DNA of 64,000 nt, taken from Shewanella piezotolerans WP3. Lineage in GTDB: Bacteria > Pseudomonadota > Gammaproteobacteria > Enterobacterales > Shewanellaceae. The notes under the pieces were generated by a model, which had not been told where the DNA came from, made no database searches, and worked only from the letters and a program-made list of their open reading frames with translations. The position numbers were made by a program, and so were the translations under genes. The stretch is taken from positions 620,001 to 684,000 of the forward strand of contig NC_011566.1 of assembly GCF_000014885.1 (NCBI RefSeq), in the 5' to 3' direction. Positions within the stretch are counted from its first letter, which is position 1; each line of letters begins with the position of its first letter. Of the stretch, positions 1 to 8,079 are shown piece by piece.

Positions 1-1432
1 TATTACTGTTGATGATATTAGCGGCTTGTACATTCAAGCATTGCTTAGAACCGACCGCAATATCATCGAAAATATGACTCAAGCTATTTGAGGTTGTGTT
101 GCTTATATTACTGTCTAAACCTTCATAGTTATGACATCCAAAGCAGTTAGAGACAAAGCCCGCTGAAGGTGAAGACTCTCCATTAAGATTAATTGCAGCC
201 GTGTTCACCTTTTGATATTCAGTTTCTGCAACCGTGTTAGCCAACCTTAATGAACCGCGTTGGTTACTAACTTGCGTCACCGCTTGGCCATCGGTTGGTC
301 TCGTGTAGGAACCTTGCTGGATATCGCTTACCCACAAAGCACCCACAATGAAGTAGTTTTTCAATACTTCAAAATGACCGCTTAAATAGGGCTGAACATT
401 GCGATTGAGTGATGTGATTGAGTTTACGTTATCGGCAAACTTATGATCATCTTTAGAGGAACCATAAGGGTACATACGGCAGATTTGTGACGGTGTGCCG
501 GTGACCTTAGTTCGCTTGGTAGGATTATTGAATTCGCAAGTTGCTTGATTATTTTTAAGCCCTGACGCACAGGCTTGGCTAGCAAATGACCATCCCGTGG
601 TTGTCTTGGGCAAGGTACAGTCTGGCGCATTCACTTTATGCTCAAATGTAGCCCAAACAAACTCTGGGTGTGCCTTTGTTGCAACGGCAACATGAAAACC
701 AATCATGCCAAGTTTAGTTTTTTGGGTATCACTCTGATCTGATACTACAGGTGTAATGTGAGCATCCATGGTGATGAAGTCATTAGGATCATCATTTTGT
801 CCTAATACTTTCCATGCGGTTTTCATTTCGGTGGTGCCAGCAGGGAAGTTCTGCAGCTGCTGGATCGCTTTGACATTACACATATTCTTACTAAAACGAA
901 CATCGTAATAGACGACATTACCATTTTGGTCATAGATGGTGGCGCTGCCACCTGCTTGTCCAATCATCTCCGGTATGACTATATCTGTGTCATTCTCTTC
1001 ATGTTTAGCGGTGCGAATAAACAGTACTTGAGAATCATGCTTATCATCACAAGAGTTGGCCGGGCTACCATCTGCGTTTATTTCTAATTGGTTGAACTGA
1101 GTATTGTCTTGAAAGTTGATAACAGATGGATTGTTTTTTGATTTGGCCATCAGATAAGCAAATGTTTGCCAAGAGAACTGATAAAAGTCACAAAAAGAGC
1201 TGTCATTAGGACCGTCACTGGTTTTGACTTCACTAGGCATTGATGGGGAGCTAAACCAACTTGACTGTGCTACACAGCTCTTGAGAGCTGAGGTACCGCC
1301 AGTGACTGCTCGTTCTGCTACAGCCGCTATTGTCGGTTCGCTATAGGGAGTTGATTGTACAAAGCTGCTACTGGCACATGCCAGGATAAGCGCGCTAATT
1401 AGTGTACTGATTTTCCTTAGTGGTGCGTTCAT
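1..1432 (-). CDS. Secreted one-heme c-type cytochrome-like protein, 3' end outside window
   Basis: The frame is open from an ATG at 1430-1432 to the window edge (about 477 residues visible), so the C-terminus is missing. AAAGGA lies 7 bases before the ATG. The N-terminus (MNAPLRKIST, then a hydrophobic stretch ending ALILACASS) is an export signal; Cys19 could be a lipobox cysteine, but Leu at -2 is atypical. A single CxxCH heme motif, CFGCH, lies at about residues 430-434. The rest is hydrophilic, with scattered Cys and no further heme motif. I do not recognise the family. Its position downstream of nrfA on the same strand suggests a periplasmic redox role, but an nrfA terminator lies between them, so it is probably a separate transcript. 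Confident it is a gene; function unknown. Confidence 0.75.
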   Translation of the reverse strand, partial: MNAPLRKISTLISALILACASSSFVQSTPYSEPTIAAVAERAVTGGTSALKSCVAQSSWFSSPSMPSEVKTSDGPNDSSFCDFYQFSWQTFAYLMAKSKNNPSVINFQDNTQFNQLEINADGSPANSCDDKHDSQVLFIRTAKHEENDTDIVIPEMIGQAGGSATIYDQNGNVVYYDVRFSKNMCNVKAIQQLQNFPAGTTEMKTAWKVLGQNDDPNDFITMDAHITPVVSDQSDTQKTKLGMIGFHVAVATKAHPEFVWATFEHKVNAPDCTLPKTTTGWSFASQACASGLKNNQATCEFNNPTKRTKVTGTPSQICRMYPYGSSKDDHKFADNVNSITSLNRNVQPYLSGHFEVLKNYFIVGALWVSDIQQGSYTRPTDGQAVTQVSNQRGSLRLANTVAETEYQKVNTAAINLNGESSPSAGFVSNCFGCHNYEGLDSNISNTTSNSLSHIFDDIAVGSKQCLNVQAANIINSN

Positions 1433-1721
1433 CGAATATTCCTTTATTTTAATAAACAAGATACTGACTACAGCTGGTTAACTGAAGTAAGTTCGAGTCG
1501 GTAATACGACTATAGCTAAGGCTATTCAGAGCAACCTTCTGGAACTATTCTGATTTTTTGATGTTGTTAACTCTATGTTTGTATTTTATTTTATTGCATA
1601 TCTGTGGGAATTCTTCTGCTGCTAGAAGCTGCATTGTTAGTGCTTTAGTGTTCGCCTTACTTGATAGCAACGCTAGAATGGTGAATTGGGGGGGAGGGGG
1701 CGTAACCGTTTTGCTGCAAAC

Positions 1722-1754
1722 AAAAAAATGCCAGTCGGTGGGTGACTGGCATTT
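1722..1754 (-). terminator. Rho-independent terminator of nrfA
   Basis: An 11-bp perfect stem (AAATGCCAGTC, 1726-1736 with 1744-1754) has a 7-base loop and is followed on the minus strand by a T run (1722-1728). It lies about 40 bases after the nrfA stop. The rest of the 360-bp gap (1433-1792) holds only the promoter region of the upstream-edge gene and a G-run at 1688-1700. Confidence 0.85.
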
Positions 1755-1903
1755 GGCTTTGGAGATGTTGTTTTACTTAGCTACATTTGCAATTAACGTA
1801 GCTCTGCAGGCCAATCTTTCTCTACACGCTCTTTAATGAACTCTTCTTTAGAGGTCTTCATTGCGTCTAGGTCAAGACCCGCCAGCGGTTGTACTTTAGC
1901 TTT
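1722..1903. repeat. Near-identical 3'-end block of nrfA copy 1 (pairs with 4102-4283)
   Basis: These 182 bases cover the terminator, the 3' untranslated segment and the last ~36 codons of nrfA. They match 4102-4283 at all but one position (C1784 versus A4164). The upstream coding parts of the two genes differ much more, so this end has been homogenised or duplicated recently. Confidence 0.85.
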
Positions 1904-3352
1904 AGTGTTGTACTTAGTTGCATCGTACTTATACTTTGGTGCGTACTTTGTTAACAGTGCGTTCGCTTCATTAAGTGCTTCATCTAAAATCGCATTAGAT
2001 TTCTCAAGTAAGCGAACGGCTTCAGTTGGGTTATGAGCATGGATACCGTGAGAGGCTGTAGCGCTGTCCCAGAACCACTGCGCATGTCTAATCTTAGTTA
2101 AAAGACTATCCATCTCTTTAGCTAAAGGCGTATTAGCTTTTAATGCTGCTTCGTAGTTACTTTTGGCTTGAGCAATGCTTTTATCTGCTTCTAGCCCTTT
2201 GATACCATTAGCAGCCCAAATAGCCTGAGCTTTAAAGTGTGCTTCGGTCAAGCGTGGGTCTGTACCATCAGCTTCAAAACGCAGCTTGTTGATCTCAGCT
2301 TTACGTTCGTCGAAGATCTCTTTAAAGTCGCTGCCATCATGACAACCTACACAGCTTTCGGGTAGCTTTTTAGCATCAAAAGTGACTTTGTGATTAGAGT
2401 ATTCAACGCCTTTGCTATTTTCCGTTTTAGGCATATGACATGTGGTGCAACCAAATTCCATATGGCTAGACATCGCATGGTCAGTTCTATCCATCATGTT
2501 TTCAAATTCAGGATGTTGTGCTTTTATTGATGGCACTCCTGAAATAGCGTTAGTCCAGTCTTTGAAGCCTATTTGGTCAAAGTAAGCGAGTTGCGCTTCT
2601 GCTGCAAAACCTTCATATAGGCCGTCTGAGCCTTTATAGTTAACGACTTCTTTGTAGTCGGTTTTAACACCAGGTACCCAATGATCCCAAGGGTAACGGA
2701 CTTTTTTATTGTCCTTACCATCAAAGTAATACTCTACATGGCACTGAGCACAAGTTTGGCTCGCCTGCATAGTTGATGTTTGCTCCGCAAAATCCTTGCC
2801 TATGGCTTGCATAGCTCGCTCAGCATATGGGCGGCTCATTCGGATCTCCGCGCTGCCTAACTGGTGACAATCTGCACAACCAATAGTGTTAGACATCTCA
2901 TGGCCCCATGTCGACCAATTGTTATTTGAGAAGTTATCTTCTCCAACTTTATCGTACATGCGGGCGACATCTGGAGTTTTACAAGACCAGCAACTGGCAG
3001 CCATGGCTTCGCCAACAACGTTGCCGTCATGGCCAACAACAGGATGACCGGTACGAAGTGTTTCGACGATGTCTGTCATTGCATAGTGATGACCACGTGC
3101 TCGGTTATAGTCTTTCGCAAAACCGTAACCAGCCCATGCCGAGACCAAGTTTGGGTTTGCGGCCAATAGATCAACTGGGGAGCCGGACTCAGGGTTGGTT
3201 TGCTCAGTCTGAGCCCAAGTCTTGTATTGCTCTGGAAATGCTTGTTGCCAGTTATCGCTATTGTATAGATCGACCTCTTTATCAATGGCAAAAGCTGAAC
3301 CTGTGAATAGAGTAGATACCATTATCGCTATGGACAGTTTTTTAAGTTTCAT
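1793..3352 (-). CDS. nrfA: Ammonia-forming cytochrome c nitrite reductase (pentaheme, periplasmic)
   Basis: NrfA reduces nitrite to ammonia with six electrons in the periplasm. Five heme motifs are visible: the diagnostic lysine-ligated CWSCK (residues 121-125, active-site heme) and CADCH (159-163), CAQCH (201-205), CTTCH (302-306) and CVGCH (334-338). Tyr in CAQCHVEYY and His in the HPEFENMMDRTDH segment fit the catalytic region. A cleavable Sec signal ends near SAFA (residue 22). I chose the ATG at 3350-3352 (MKLKK) because AGGAG sits 5 bases upstream; an adjacent ATG at 3355 is possible. About 519 residues. No nrfBCD or nrfH is nearby; in Shewanella the quinol dehydrogenase CymA is known to feed NrfA. 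A paralogue lies directly upstream. Confidence 0.97.
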   Translation of the reverse strand: MKLKKLSIAIMVSTLFTGSAFAIDKEVDLYNSDNWQQAFPEQYKTWAQTEQTNPESGSPVDLLAANPNLVSAWAGYGFAKDYNRARGHHYAMTDIVETLRTGHPVVGHDGNVVGEAMAASCWSCKTPDVARMYDKVGEDNFSNNNWSTWGHEMSNTIGCADCHQLGSAEIRMSRPYAERAMQAIGKDFAEQTSTMQASQTCAQCHVEYYFDGKDNKKVRYPWDHWVPGVKTDYKEVVNYKGSDGLYEGFAAEAQLAYFDQIGFKDWTNAISGVPSIKAQHPEFENMMDRTDHAMSSHMEFGCTTCHMPKTENSKGVEYSNHKVTFDAKKLPESCVGCHDGSDFKEIFDERKAEINKLRFEADGTDPRLTEAHFKAQAIWAANGIKGLEADKSIAQAKSNYEAALKANTPLAKEMDSLLTKIRHAQWFWDSATASHGIHAHNPTEAVRLLEKSNAILDEALNEANALLTKYAPKYKYDATKYNTKAKVQPLAGLDLDAMKTSKEEFIKERVEKDWPAELR

Positions 3353-3911
3353 CATCACTCCTAAATGCAATCAATAAAATAATAGTTGTTTACTTGAAAT
3401 TAATTATTGATAGTTGAGAACGAAGTGATTATTACCATTTTAAATTATCCGGTGAATTTGTTTTGGCAGTTAATGTGATGTCGCCCTTATTTAAATTATT
3501 ACATGGTTGTCTTTGTATATTTTGGCTTGCTAAATAATACCTATTTATGGGTACTATTGTTTTTAGAGTGAATTAGCTTTATTTATTTTAAATTAAGCGA
3601 TGCCAGGTTTTGATCATCTCGTTGTTTTTTAAGGCTTTACTGGCTTTACGTTTTAGTGTTTACATAAAGGTTTATGATTGGGTTTTATTTGTGAACTTGT
3701 ATTCAACTATCCATTTTAAATCTTTTTTTTATTTGCTTTTAACTTATTAATTAAAGCTTAATCCTATATTAAAGCTTGGTCTTTCATATTAATCTTTATG
3801 TTGTGTTGGTTTGGTTTTATTGTTTTTGAATTCGCTGTTATGTTCGAGAAGTGGGGATGGCTATTTTTTATATTTAAATAAGTTGTATCCACACTCTAAT
3901 TTACTCTAGCG

Positions 3912-3956
3912 TAATTTAACTTTATTTAATTTAACCTTATTTAATTTAGGTTTATT
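3912..3956. repeat. Tandem repeat, 15-bp unit x 3
   Basis: Three consecutive 15-mers: TAATTTAACTTTATT, TAATTTAACCTTATT and TAATTTAGGTTTATT. They differ at one to three positions. Confidence 0.85.
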
Positions 3957-3963
3957 TATAATT

Positions 3964-4002
3964 GCAGGACATATGCAGGACATATGCAGGACATATGCAG
4001 GA
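3964..4002. repeat. Tandem repeat, 11-bp unit x 3.5
   Basis: Perfect repeats of GCAGGACATAT at 3964, 3975 and 3986, with a partial fourth unit (GCAGGA). They lie just after the 15-bp repeat and about 100 bases beyond the terminator of the second nrfA copy. The length is compatible with slippage. Confidence 0.9.
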
Positions 4003-4101
4003 GTAGATATCATGAATAGTCAGATTATTATGCTGTAGAGCATAAACTCTTTTGCTTTAGAGTATAGCTTTAGATCAATGAGTTTGCAGTGTTAGACAGG
4101 A

Positions 4102-4134
4102 AAAAAAATGCCAGTCGGTGGGTGACTGGCATTT
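4102..4134 (-). terminator. Rho-independent terminator of the lipoprotein nrfA paralogue
   Basis: The same 11-bp stem as at 1726-1754 (4106-4116 with 4124-4134) and a T run on the minus strand at 4101-4108. It belongs to the 182-bp block shared with nrfA copy 1. Confidence 0.85.
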
Positions 4135-4283
4135 GGCTTTGGAGATGTTGTTTTACTTAGCTAAATTTGCAATTAACGTAGCTCTGCAGGCCAATCTTTC
4201 TCTACACGCTCTTTAATGAACTCTTCTTTAGAGGTCTTCATTGCGTCTAGGTCAAGACCCGCCAGCGGTTGTACTTTAGCTTT
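4102..4283. repeat. Near-identical 3'-end block of nrfA copy 2 (pairs with 1722-1903)
   Basis: Second member of the 182-bp direct repeat described at 1722-1903; one mismatch (A4164). It covers the terminator and the C-terminal codons ending EKDWPAELR in both proteins. Confidence 0.85.
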
Positions 4284-5837
4284 GCTGTCGTACTTAGTTG
4301 CGTCGTAGACGTAATCAGCATCGTACTTACCAAGCAGTGCGTCAGCCTCGATGATTGCCGCATCTAAAATAGTATTAGATTTGGTTAGCAAGCGAATAGC
4401 TTCTGCTGGGTTATGAGCATAGATGCCGTGAGAGGCCGTTGCGCTGTCCCAGAACCACTGAGCATTACGTACTTTTCCTAACAGGCTGTTCATCTCTGTT
4501 GCAAGCTCATTGTCAGCTGCCAAAGCACCTTCATAAGCGGCTTTAGCTTCACCAATTGTTTTACCTGCTTCTAATCCTTCAATACCGTTGGCGGCCCAAA
4601 TTGCTTGTGCTTTAAAGTGTACTTCGGTAAGGCGTGGGTCTGTGCCTGTAGCATCAAAACGAAGTGCGTTGATATCAGCCTTACGTTTTTCAAACTTAGA
4701 CTCAAATGCATCTGCATCATGACAGCCAGTACAGCTGGCAGGGAGTTTGTTTGCATCAAATGCGACTTTATGATTTGAGTACTCTTGCCCTTCTGAGTTG
4801 GTTGATTTCGGCATGTGACAAGTATTACAGCTGAAATCTAAGTGGTTTGACATCACATGGTCAGTTCGATCCATCATGTTTTCATATTCTGGATGCTGCG
4901 CTTTTAGTGATGGGGCACCAGAGATAGCGTTGGTCCAATCTTTAAAGCTCTTCTCGTCGTAGAAAGCCAATTGCGCTTCGGCGGCGAAACCTTCATACAA
5001 ACCATCTGTTCCAGTATAGCTGACCACTTCTTTATAATCTGTTTTAACACCTGGTACCCAATGATCCCACGGGTAGCGTACTTTCTTGGAGTCATTGCCG
5101 TCGAAATAGTATTCAACATGACACTGGGCACATGTTTGGCCTGCTTGGCTGTCGTGATTTTCTGCAGTGAATGTTTTATCAATCACATCCATAGCACGAG
5201 AAGCATACGGACGGCTTAGTCTTAGCGTGTTTTCACCCAACTCATGACAGTCTGCACAGCCGATTGTGTTTGGCATCTCTTCGCCCCACACTGACCAGCC
5301 ATTGTCAGCAAATTTACCTTCTCCGACCTCTTCAAACATACGGCCAACATCTGGAGATTTACAAGACCAGCAGCTTGCTTTCATCGCTTCGCCGACGATT
5401 TCGCCATCGTGACCAATAAGTGGAGCCCCTGTACGTAGTGTTTTAATGATGTCTGTTAATGCGAAGTGATGACCTCGAGCGCGATTATAGTCTTTAGCGA
5501 AGCCGTAACCCGCCCAAGCACTGACTAAGTTCGGATTAGCTTCTAACAAATCTGTTGGCACACCGGATTCTGGGTTACTTTCTTCTGTTTGTGCCCAGGT
5601 GGTGTATTGATCTGGGAAGGTTTCCTGCCAATTATCACTGTTGTAGAAATCAGTTTCCACCGGTGGCTCAACAGGTGGTTCTACTGGTGGCTCAACTGGC
5701 GGTATAACGACACAGACATTTGTGTCAGGATCTAGCTCTGTTCCATCAGGACAGGTTTTAGTTTTATCATCATCATCGCTACAAGCTGATAATGCAGTCA
5801 TTACCGCTACTGCGATTGCAAGTTTTTGTAGTTTCAT
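4173..5837 (-). CDS. NrfA-type pentaheme nitrite reductase, lipoprotein form with PPVE-repeat stalk
   Basis: All five NrfA heme motifs are present: CWSCK (156-160), CADCH (194-198), CAQCH (236-240), CNTCH (337-341) and CTGCH (369-373). An ammonia-forming nitrite reductase activity is therefore expected. Unlike copy 1, the N-terminus is a lipoprotein signal with lipobox LSAC (Cys19). An acidic SDDDDK stretch follows, then a short segment with two cysteines (Cys29, Cys42), then four PPVE repeats (about 47-61) before the catalytic domain starts. Ser at +2 predicts outer-membrane sorting. The start ATG at 5835-5837 (MKLQKLAI) has GAGGAG 6 bases upstream; longer in-frame starts lack a ribosome site. 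Length 554 residues, about 35 more than copy 1. Anchoring is inferred; whether it faces the periplasm or the outside cannot be told. Confidence 0.9.
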   Translation of the reverse strand: MKLQKLAIAVAVMTALSACSDDDDKTKTCPDGTELDPDTNVCVVIPPVEPPVEPPVEPPVETDFYNSDNWQETFPDQYTTWAQTEESNPESGVPTDLLEANPNLVSAWAGYGFAKDYNRARGHHFALTDIIKTLRTGAPLIGHDGEIVGEAMKASCWSCKSPDVGRMFEEVGEGKFADNGWSVWGEEMPNTIGCADCHELGENTLRLSRPYASRAMDVIDKTFTAENHDSQAGQTCAQCHVEYYFDGNDSKKVRYPWDHWVPGVKTDYKEVVSYTGTDGLYEGFAAEAQLAFYDEKSFKDWTNAISGAPSLKAQHPEYENMMDRTDHVMSNHLDFSCNTCHMPKSTNSEGQEYSNHKVAFDANKLPASCTGCHDADAFESKFEKRKADINALRFDATGTDPRLTEVHFKAQAIWAANGIEGLEAGKTIGEAKAAYEGALAADNELATEMNSLLGKVRNAQWFWDSATASHGIYAHNPAEAIRLLTKSNTILDAAIIEADALLGKYDADYVYDATKYDSKAKVQPLAGLDLDAMKTSKEEFIKERVEKDWPAELR

Positions 5838-6897
5838 CACAACTCCTCTAAATAATCTATTGTTATTTATTATTTTCTTGCTTATTGATTCTCTAATACT
5901 CATTTGTATTGAGAATTGTTATTTTTGTATCGTTTGCTTTTTGTTTTTGCATTTAAGGTTTTACGTTCGAGATTTATATTTAATTTGTTTTTACCTCGGG
6001 GTAGATAATTAACATGAGGTCTGTATTTGCCATACGTTTTATTAATGATAACGTGAGTGTGATCAATAAAATTACAAAACTTAGTTGTTAATAAAATAAG
6101 AAAAATCTAACAAATACCCATTAAGAGGTATGCCTTTGTGGGTACCCTGTAAGCCTGTGTTTATCTGGGGTTTGCGTGTAAGTTGTTGTTCTAATTTAGT
6201 GTGTGGTGTAGCTTAACGTTTTAAGTATCAGTGCGTGATTTGTTGGGTAAATGTAGCGTTATGGCTATGTATTTAAGTCAAGTGTGATTTTAATAGCCGA
6301 CTTTACTAAATCCATATAGTCATTGATTTTTATTTTTATATATAAGTTCTTTCTTTTATTAATTTTAAGATTAACAGCGTTTTTCTTAATTTATTTAAAT
6401 CTATTTTTTGTTTTTATTGCAAGTCTAGCTTTTACTTGCTAGGTGAATAACTGGTGGTAATAATTTATGTTGTTTTTAATTAATATATTAGTTTGATGTT
6501 TTTTTGTTGTTACTAATAAATATTTAATTAAAGTAGAGTGAGCGTAAATACGTTTATCACTAAGCAAAGTGTTTTGAATGACTAAATAAAAGGTGTAAAG
6601 AGCAGAATCGTCTGTAAGTTTGTTTAGTTAGAGGCAGCTAGAGTGCGCAATTGTCATTGAGTTGGGTTTAAATGGCTAGCAAGAATGAGCTTGTTAGCCA
6701 TTGTGGGCAAATAGCAAATTTGGCGATATGTCGTGCTTGTTATTGTGGTGAAGTTAAGGGAGTACGAATATTAAGCAGCGTGAACTAAACCACAGTTTGT
6801 TGGTTATTGACTGCAATACTATATAGTTATTGGCGTACGCCAATAACTAAGAGCTGTTTAGAAAGGAGCAGCGCCTAACCATAAAATAGGCTTATAG
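5838..6897. other. Intergenic region between the nrfA paralogue and the DUF134 gene
   Basis: About 1.06 kb, strongly AT-rich, with no convincing gene. It should contain the divergent promoters. A weak CRP-like arrangement (CGTGA-N6-TCAAT, 6052-6067) lies 215 bases upstream of the nrfA paralogue start; the match is poor. A perfect 26-bp palindrome lies at 6824-6849 (listed separately). Confidence 0.5.
6824..6849. promoter_or_regulatory. Perfect 26-bp palindrome, probable operator of the DUF134 regulator
   Basis: Half-site TAGTTATTGGCGT is followed directly by its exact reverse complement. It ends 48 bases before the DUF134 ATG and about 13 bases before a good AGGAG (6864-6868). The position suits an operator or promoter-overlapping site bound by the DNA-binding protein encoded just downstream. 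Binding by DUF134 is inference. Confidence 0.6.
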
Positions 6898-7200
6898 ATG
6901 CCAAGACCCAAGAAATGTAGAAACTTATCCTGCCGTGCTCCGTATAGCATGTTAAAACCTAATGGGATCCCTTCAGTTGAGCTGGAAAAGATCCATATTG
7001 ATGCTGATGAGTTTGAAGCTCTGAATTTAGGTGATGTGCAAAAAATGAGTCAACTCGATGCTGCTGCTTCTATGGGGATATCTCGACAAACATTTGGCTA
7101 TTTGCTGGCTAGTGCACGTAAAAAGGTGGCGACGGCGATCACTCAAGGTCACGGGTTAGTGTTGCCACAATCAACAGATACCAAAAGGGAAGTTTTATGA
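6898..7200 (+). CDS. DUF134 (UPF0251) family DNA-binding protein
   Basis: 100 residues. It opens with MPRPKKCR, the hallmark start of DUF134, which fixes the ATG even though the nearest AGGAG is about 30 bases upstream. Residues about 50-80 (QLDAAASMGISRQTFGYLL) form a helix-turn-helix like sigma-70 region 4. Proteins of this family are commonly encoded beside NifX/NifB-like iron-molybdenum-cofactor family proteins, as here. Its stop overlaps the next gene's start (ATGA), so the two are translationally coupled. Likely an autoregulator acting at the palindrome upstream; this is inferred from context. Confidence 0.9.
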   Translation: MPRPKKCRNLSCRAPYSMLKPNGIPSVELEKIHIDADEFEALNLGDVQKMSQLDAAASMGISRQTFGYLLASARKKVATAITQGHGLVLPQSTDTKREVL

Positions 7201-7956
7201 TTATTGCAATGCCGATGAGCCGCGGTCGATTAGCGGGTCACTTCACTAAGGCACCACGTATCGGTTTTTATAACGAGTACCATCATCTTGTAACTAGTTT
7301 CGACAATCCAGCACTAGCTGGCGGCTGCAGTGCTAAAAAGGCGATGTTAGATCTATACCCATCCGACCTGAAAATGCAGGATTCAGTGGGAGTTTAATGG
7401 GCTTTAGTCAAGGCATTGATTGCAGCTAATGGTCGCTCCCTTGGTAAAATCAATAACACAGAGTAGAGCCCATTAAAATCCATCGAAGAAGGTTTTGTCC
7501 AAGCCCACTTCGTTGTTGCGGCAACTTAAAAGGGAATAACCATTTCCACGTTAACGCGCCTAGAATTGAACTAGCACAACACCTCTGAAACGAGCATTTT
7601 CAAGTGGGATGGGTATAATTAAACAGCAAAAGACAGATGTTGTGATGGTGCAACATATTGGCGAACGCATGCTGGGGAAGTTGCTCGCTGCAGGGATTAG
7701 TGTCAGCAAAGGCGACAGCGCTTTGAGTATCGAACAGCTGTTAGATCAAAGCACTGATACAACTTATAGAATGCTAGATGCTTCTGAAGGACGGACTTCG
7801 CTGAATCACCTTAAAAAAGGAGGTTGTTGTGGCGGAGAAACGGGTGGATGTAGCTGCGGTGGTGCAGATGCAAAAACAACGATCTTGAGTCCAGACAATA
7901 AGCAAAATACTGCGGCTGACAAGCTTAATTATGCAGGGTTTAGAGTCATAAATTAG
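7197..7956 (+). pseudogene. NifX-like (dinitrogenase iron-molybdenum cofactor family) gene interrupted by a MITE
   Basis: The N-terminal part (7197-7355, MIIAMPMSRGRLAGHF...) has the family's opening strand and a GGCSAKKA segment. The C-terminal part (7618-7956, IKQQKTDVVMVQHIGERML...) completes the domain and adds a Cys/Gly-rich tail (KKGGCCGGETGGCSCGG). Between them sits a 260-bp repeat. Removing it with one TA target copy rejoins GAT-CTA-ATT-AAA (Asp-Leu-Ile-Lys) in frame and gives 165 residues. As it stands the first part reads into the repeat and stops at 7397; a second frame could start at an ATG in the repeat end (7609). The function of the intact protein is probably metal-cluster handling or sensing with the coupled DUF134 regulator. 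The organism shows no nif genes here. Confidence 0.85.
7356..7615 (+). mobile_element. MITE-like element, family 1, copy A (260 bp, TA target duplication)
   Basis: The ends are inverted repeats of about 22 bases with two mismatches (TACCCATCC, three variable bases, then TGAAAATGC, seen inverted on the right). They are flanked by TA at 7354-7355 and 7616-7617. No transposase frame. The interior matches copy B (55315-55636, opposite orientation) except for an internal deletion of about 58 bases. Confidence 0.88.
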
Positions 7957-7990
7957 TGCTGCTTCAACAGCAGGTTTAAAGAGTTAAACT

Positions 7991-8018
7991 GGCAGTGGTG
8001 GGCTAGACCACCACTGCC
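7991..8018. terminator. Strong stem-loop between the NifX-like and DMT genes
   Basis: An 11-bp perfect stem (GGCAGTGGTGG / CCACCACTGCC) with a 6-base loop, between two convergent genes. There is no clear T run on either side, so intrinsic termination is only likely. Confidence 0.5.
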
Positions 8019-8079
8019 GTTATGCCGATTCGAGCGATTTCAACCTAGTTCTGTGTCACTTTGATAATTAACGCATTTG

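Larger units (their letters stand above)
3353..4101. other. Intergenic region upstream of nrfA copy 1
   Basis: This is 750 bases of very AT-rich DNA without a credible gene. It should hold the nrfA promoter. The two tandem-repeat tracts listed separately (3912-3956 and 3964-4002) lie at its far end. I found no convincing FNR or CRP palindrome by eye. Confidence 0.6.

Noticed and set aside
1558..1836. Open frame of 92 codons on the plus strand after the first gene
   Set aside because: It overlaps the nrfA terminator and 3' end, has no ribosome site and no recognisable protein features.
3353..4101. FNR-type TTGAT-N4-ATCAA box for nrfA
   Set aside because: No convincing match on either strand by eye.
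6052..6067. CRP site upstream of the nrfA paralogue
   Set aside because: Only seven of ten core positions fit CGTGA-N6-TCAAT versus the consensus; kept as a remark only.
7609..7956. Stand-alone Cys-rich protein starting in the repeat end
   Set aside because: Its first residues come from the MITE end and the rest completes the NifX-like domain.
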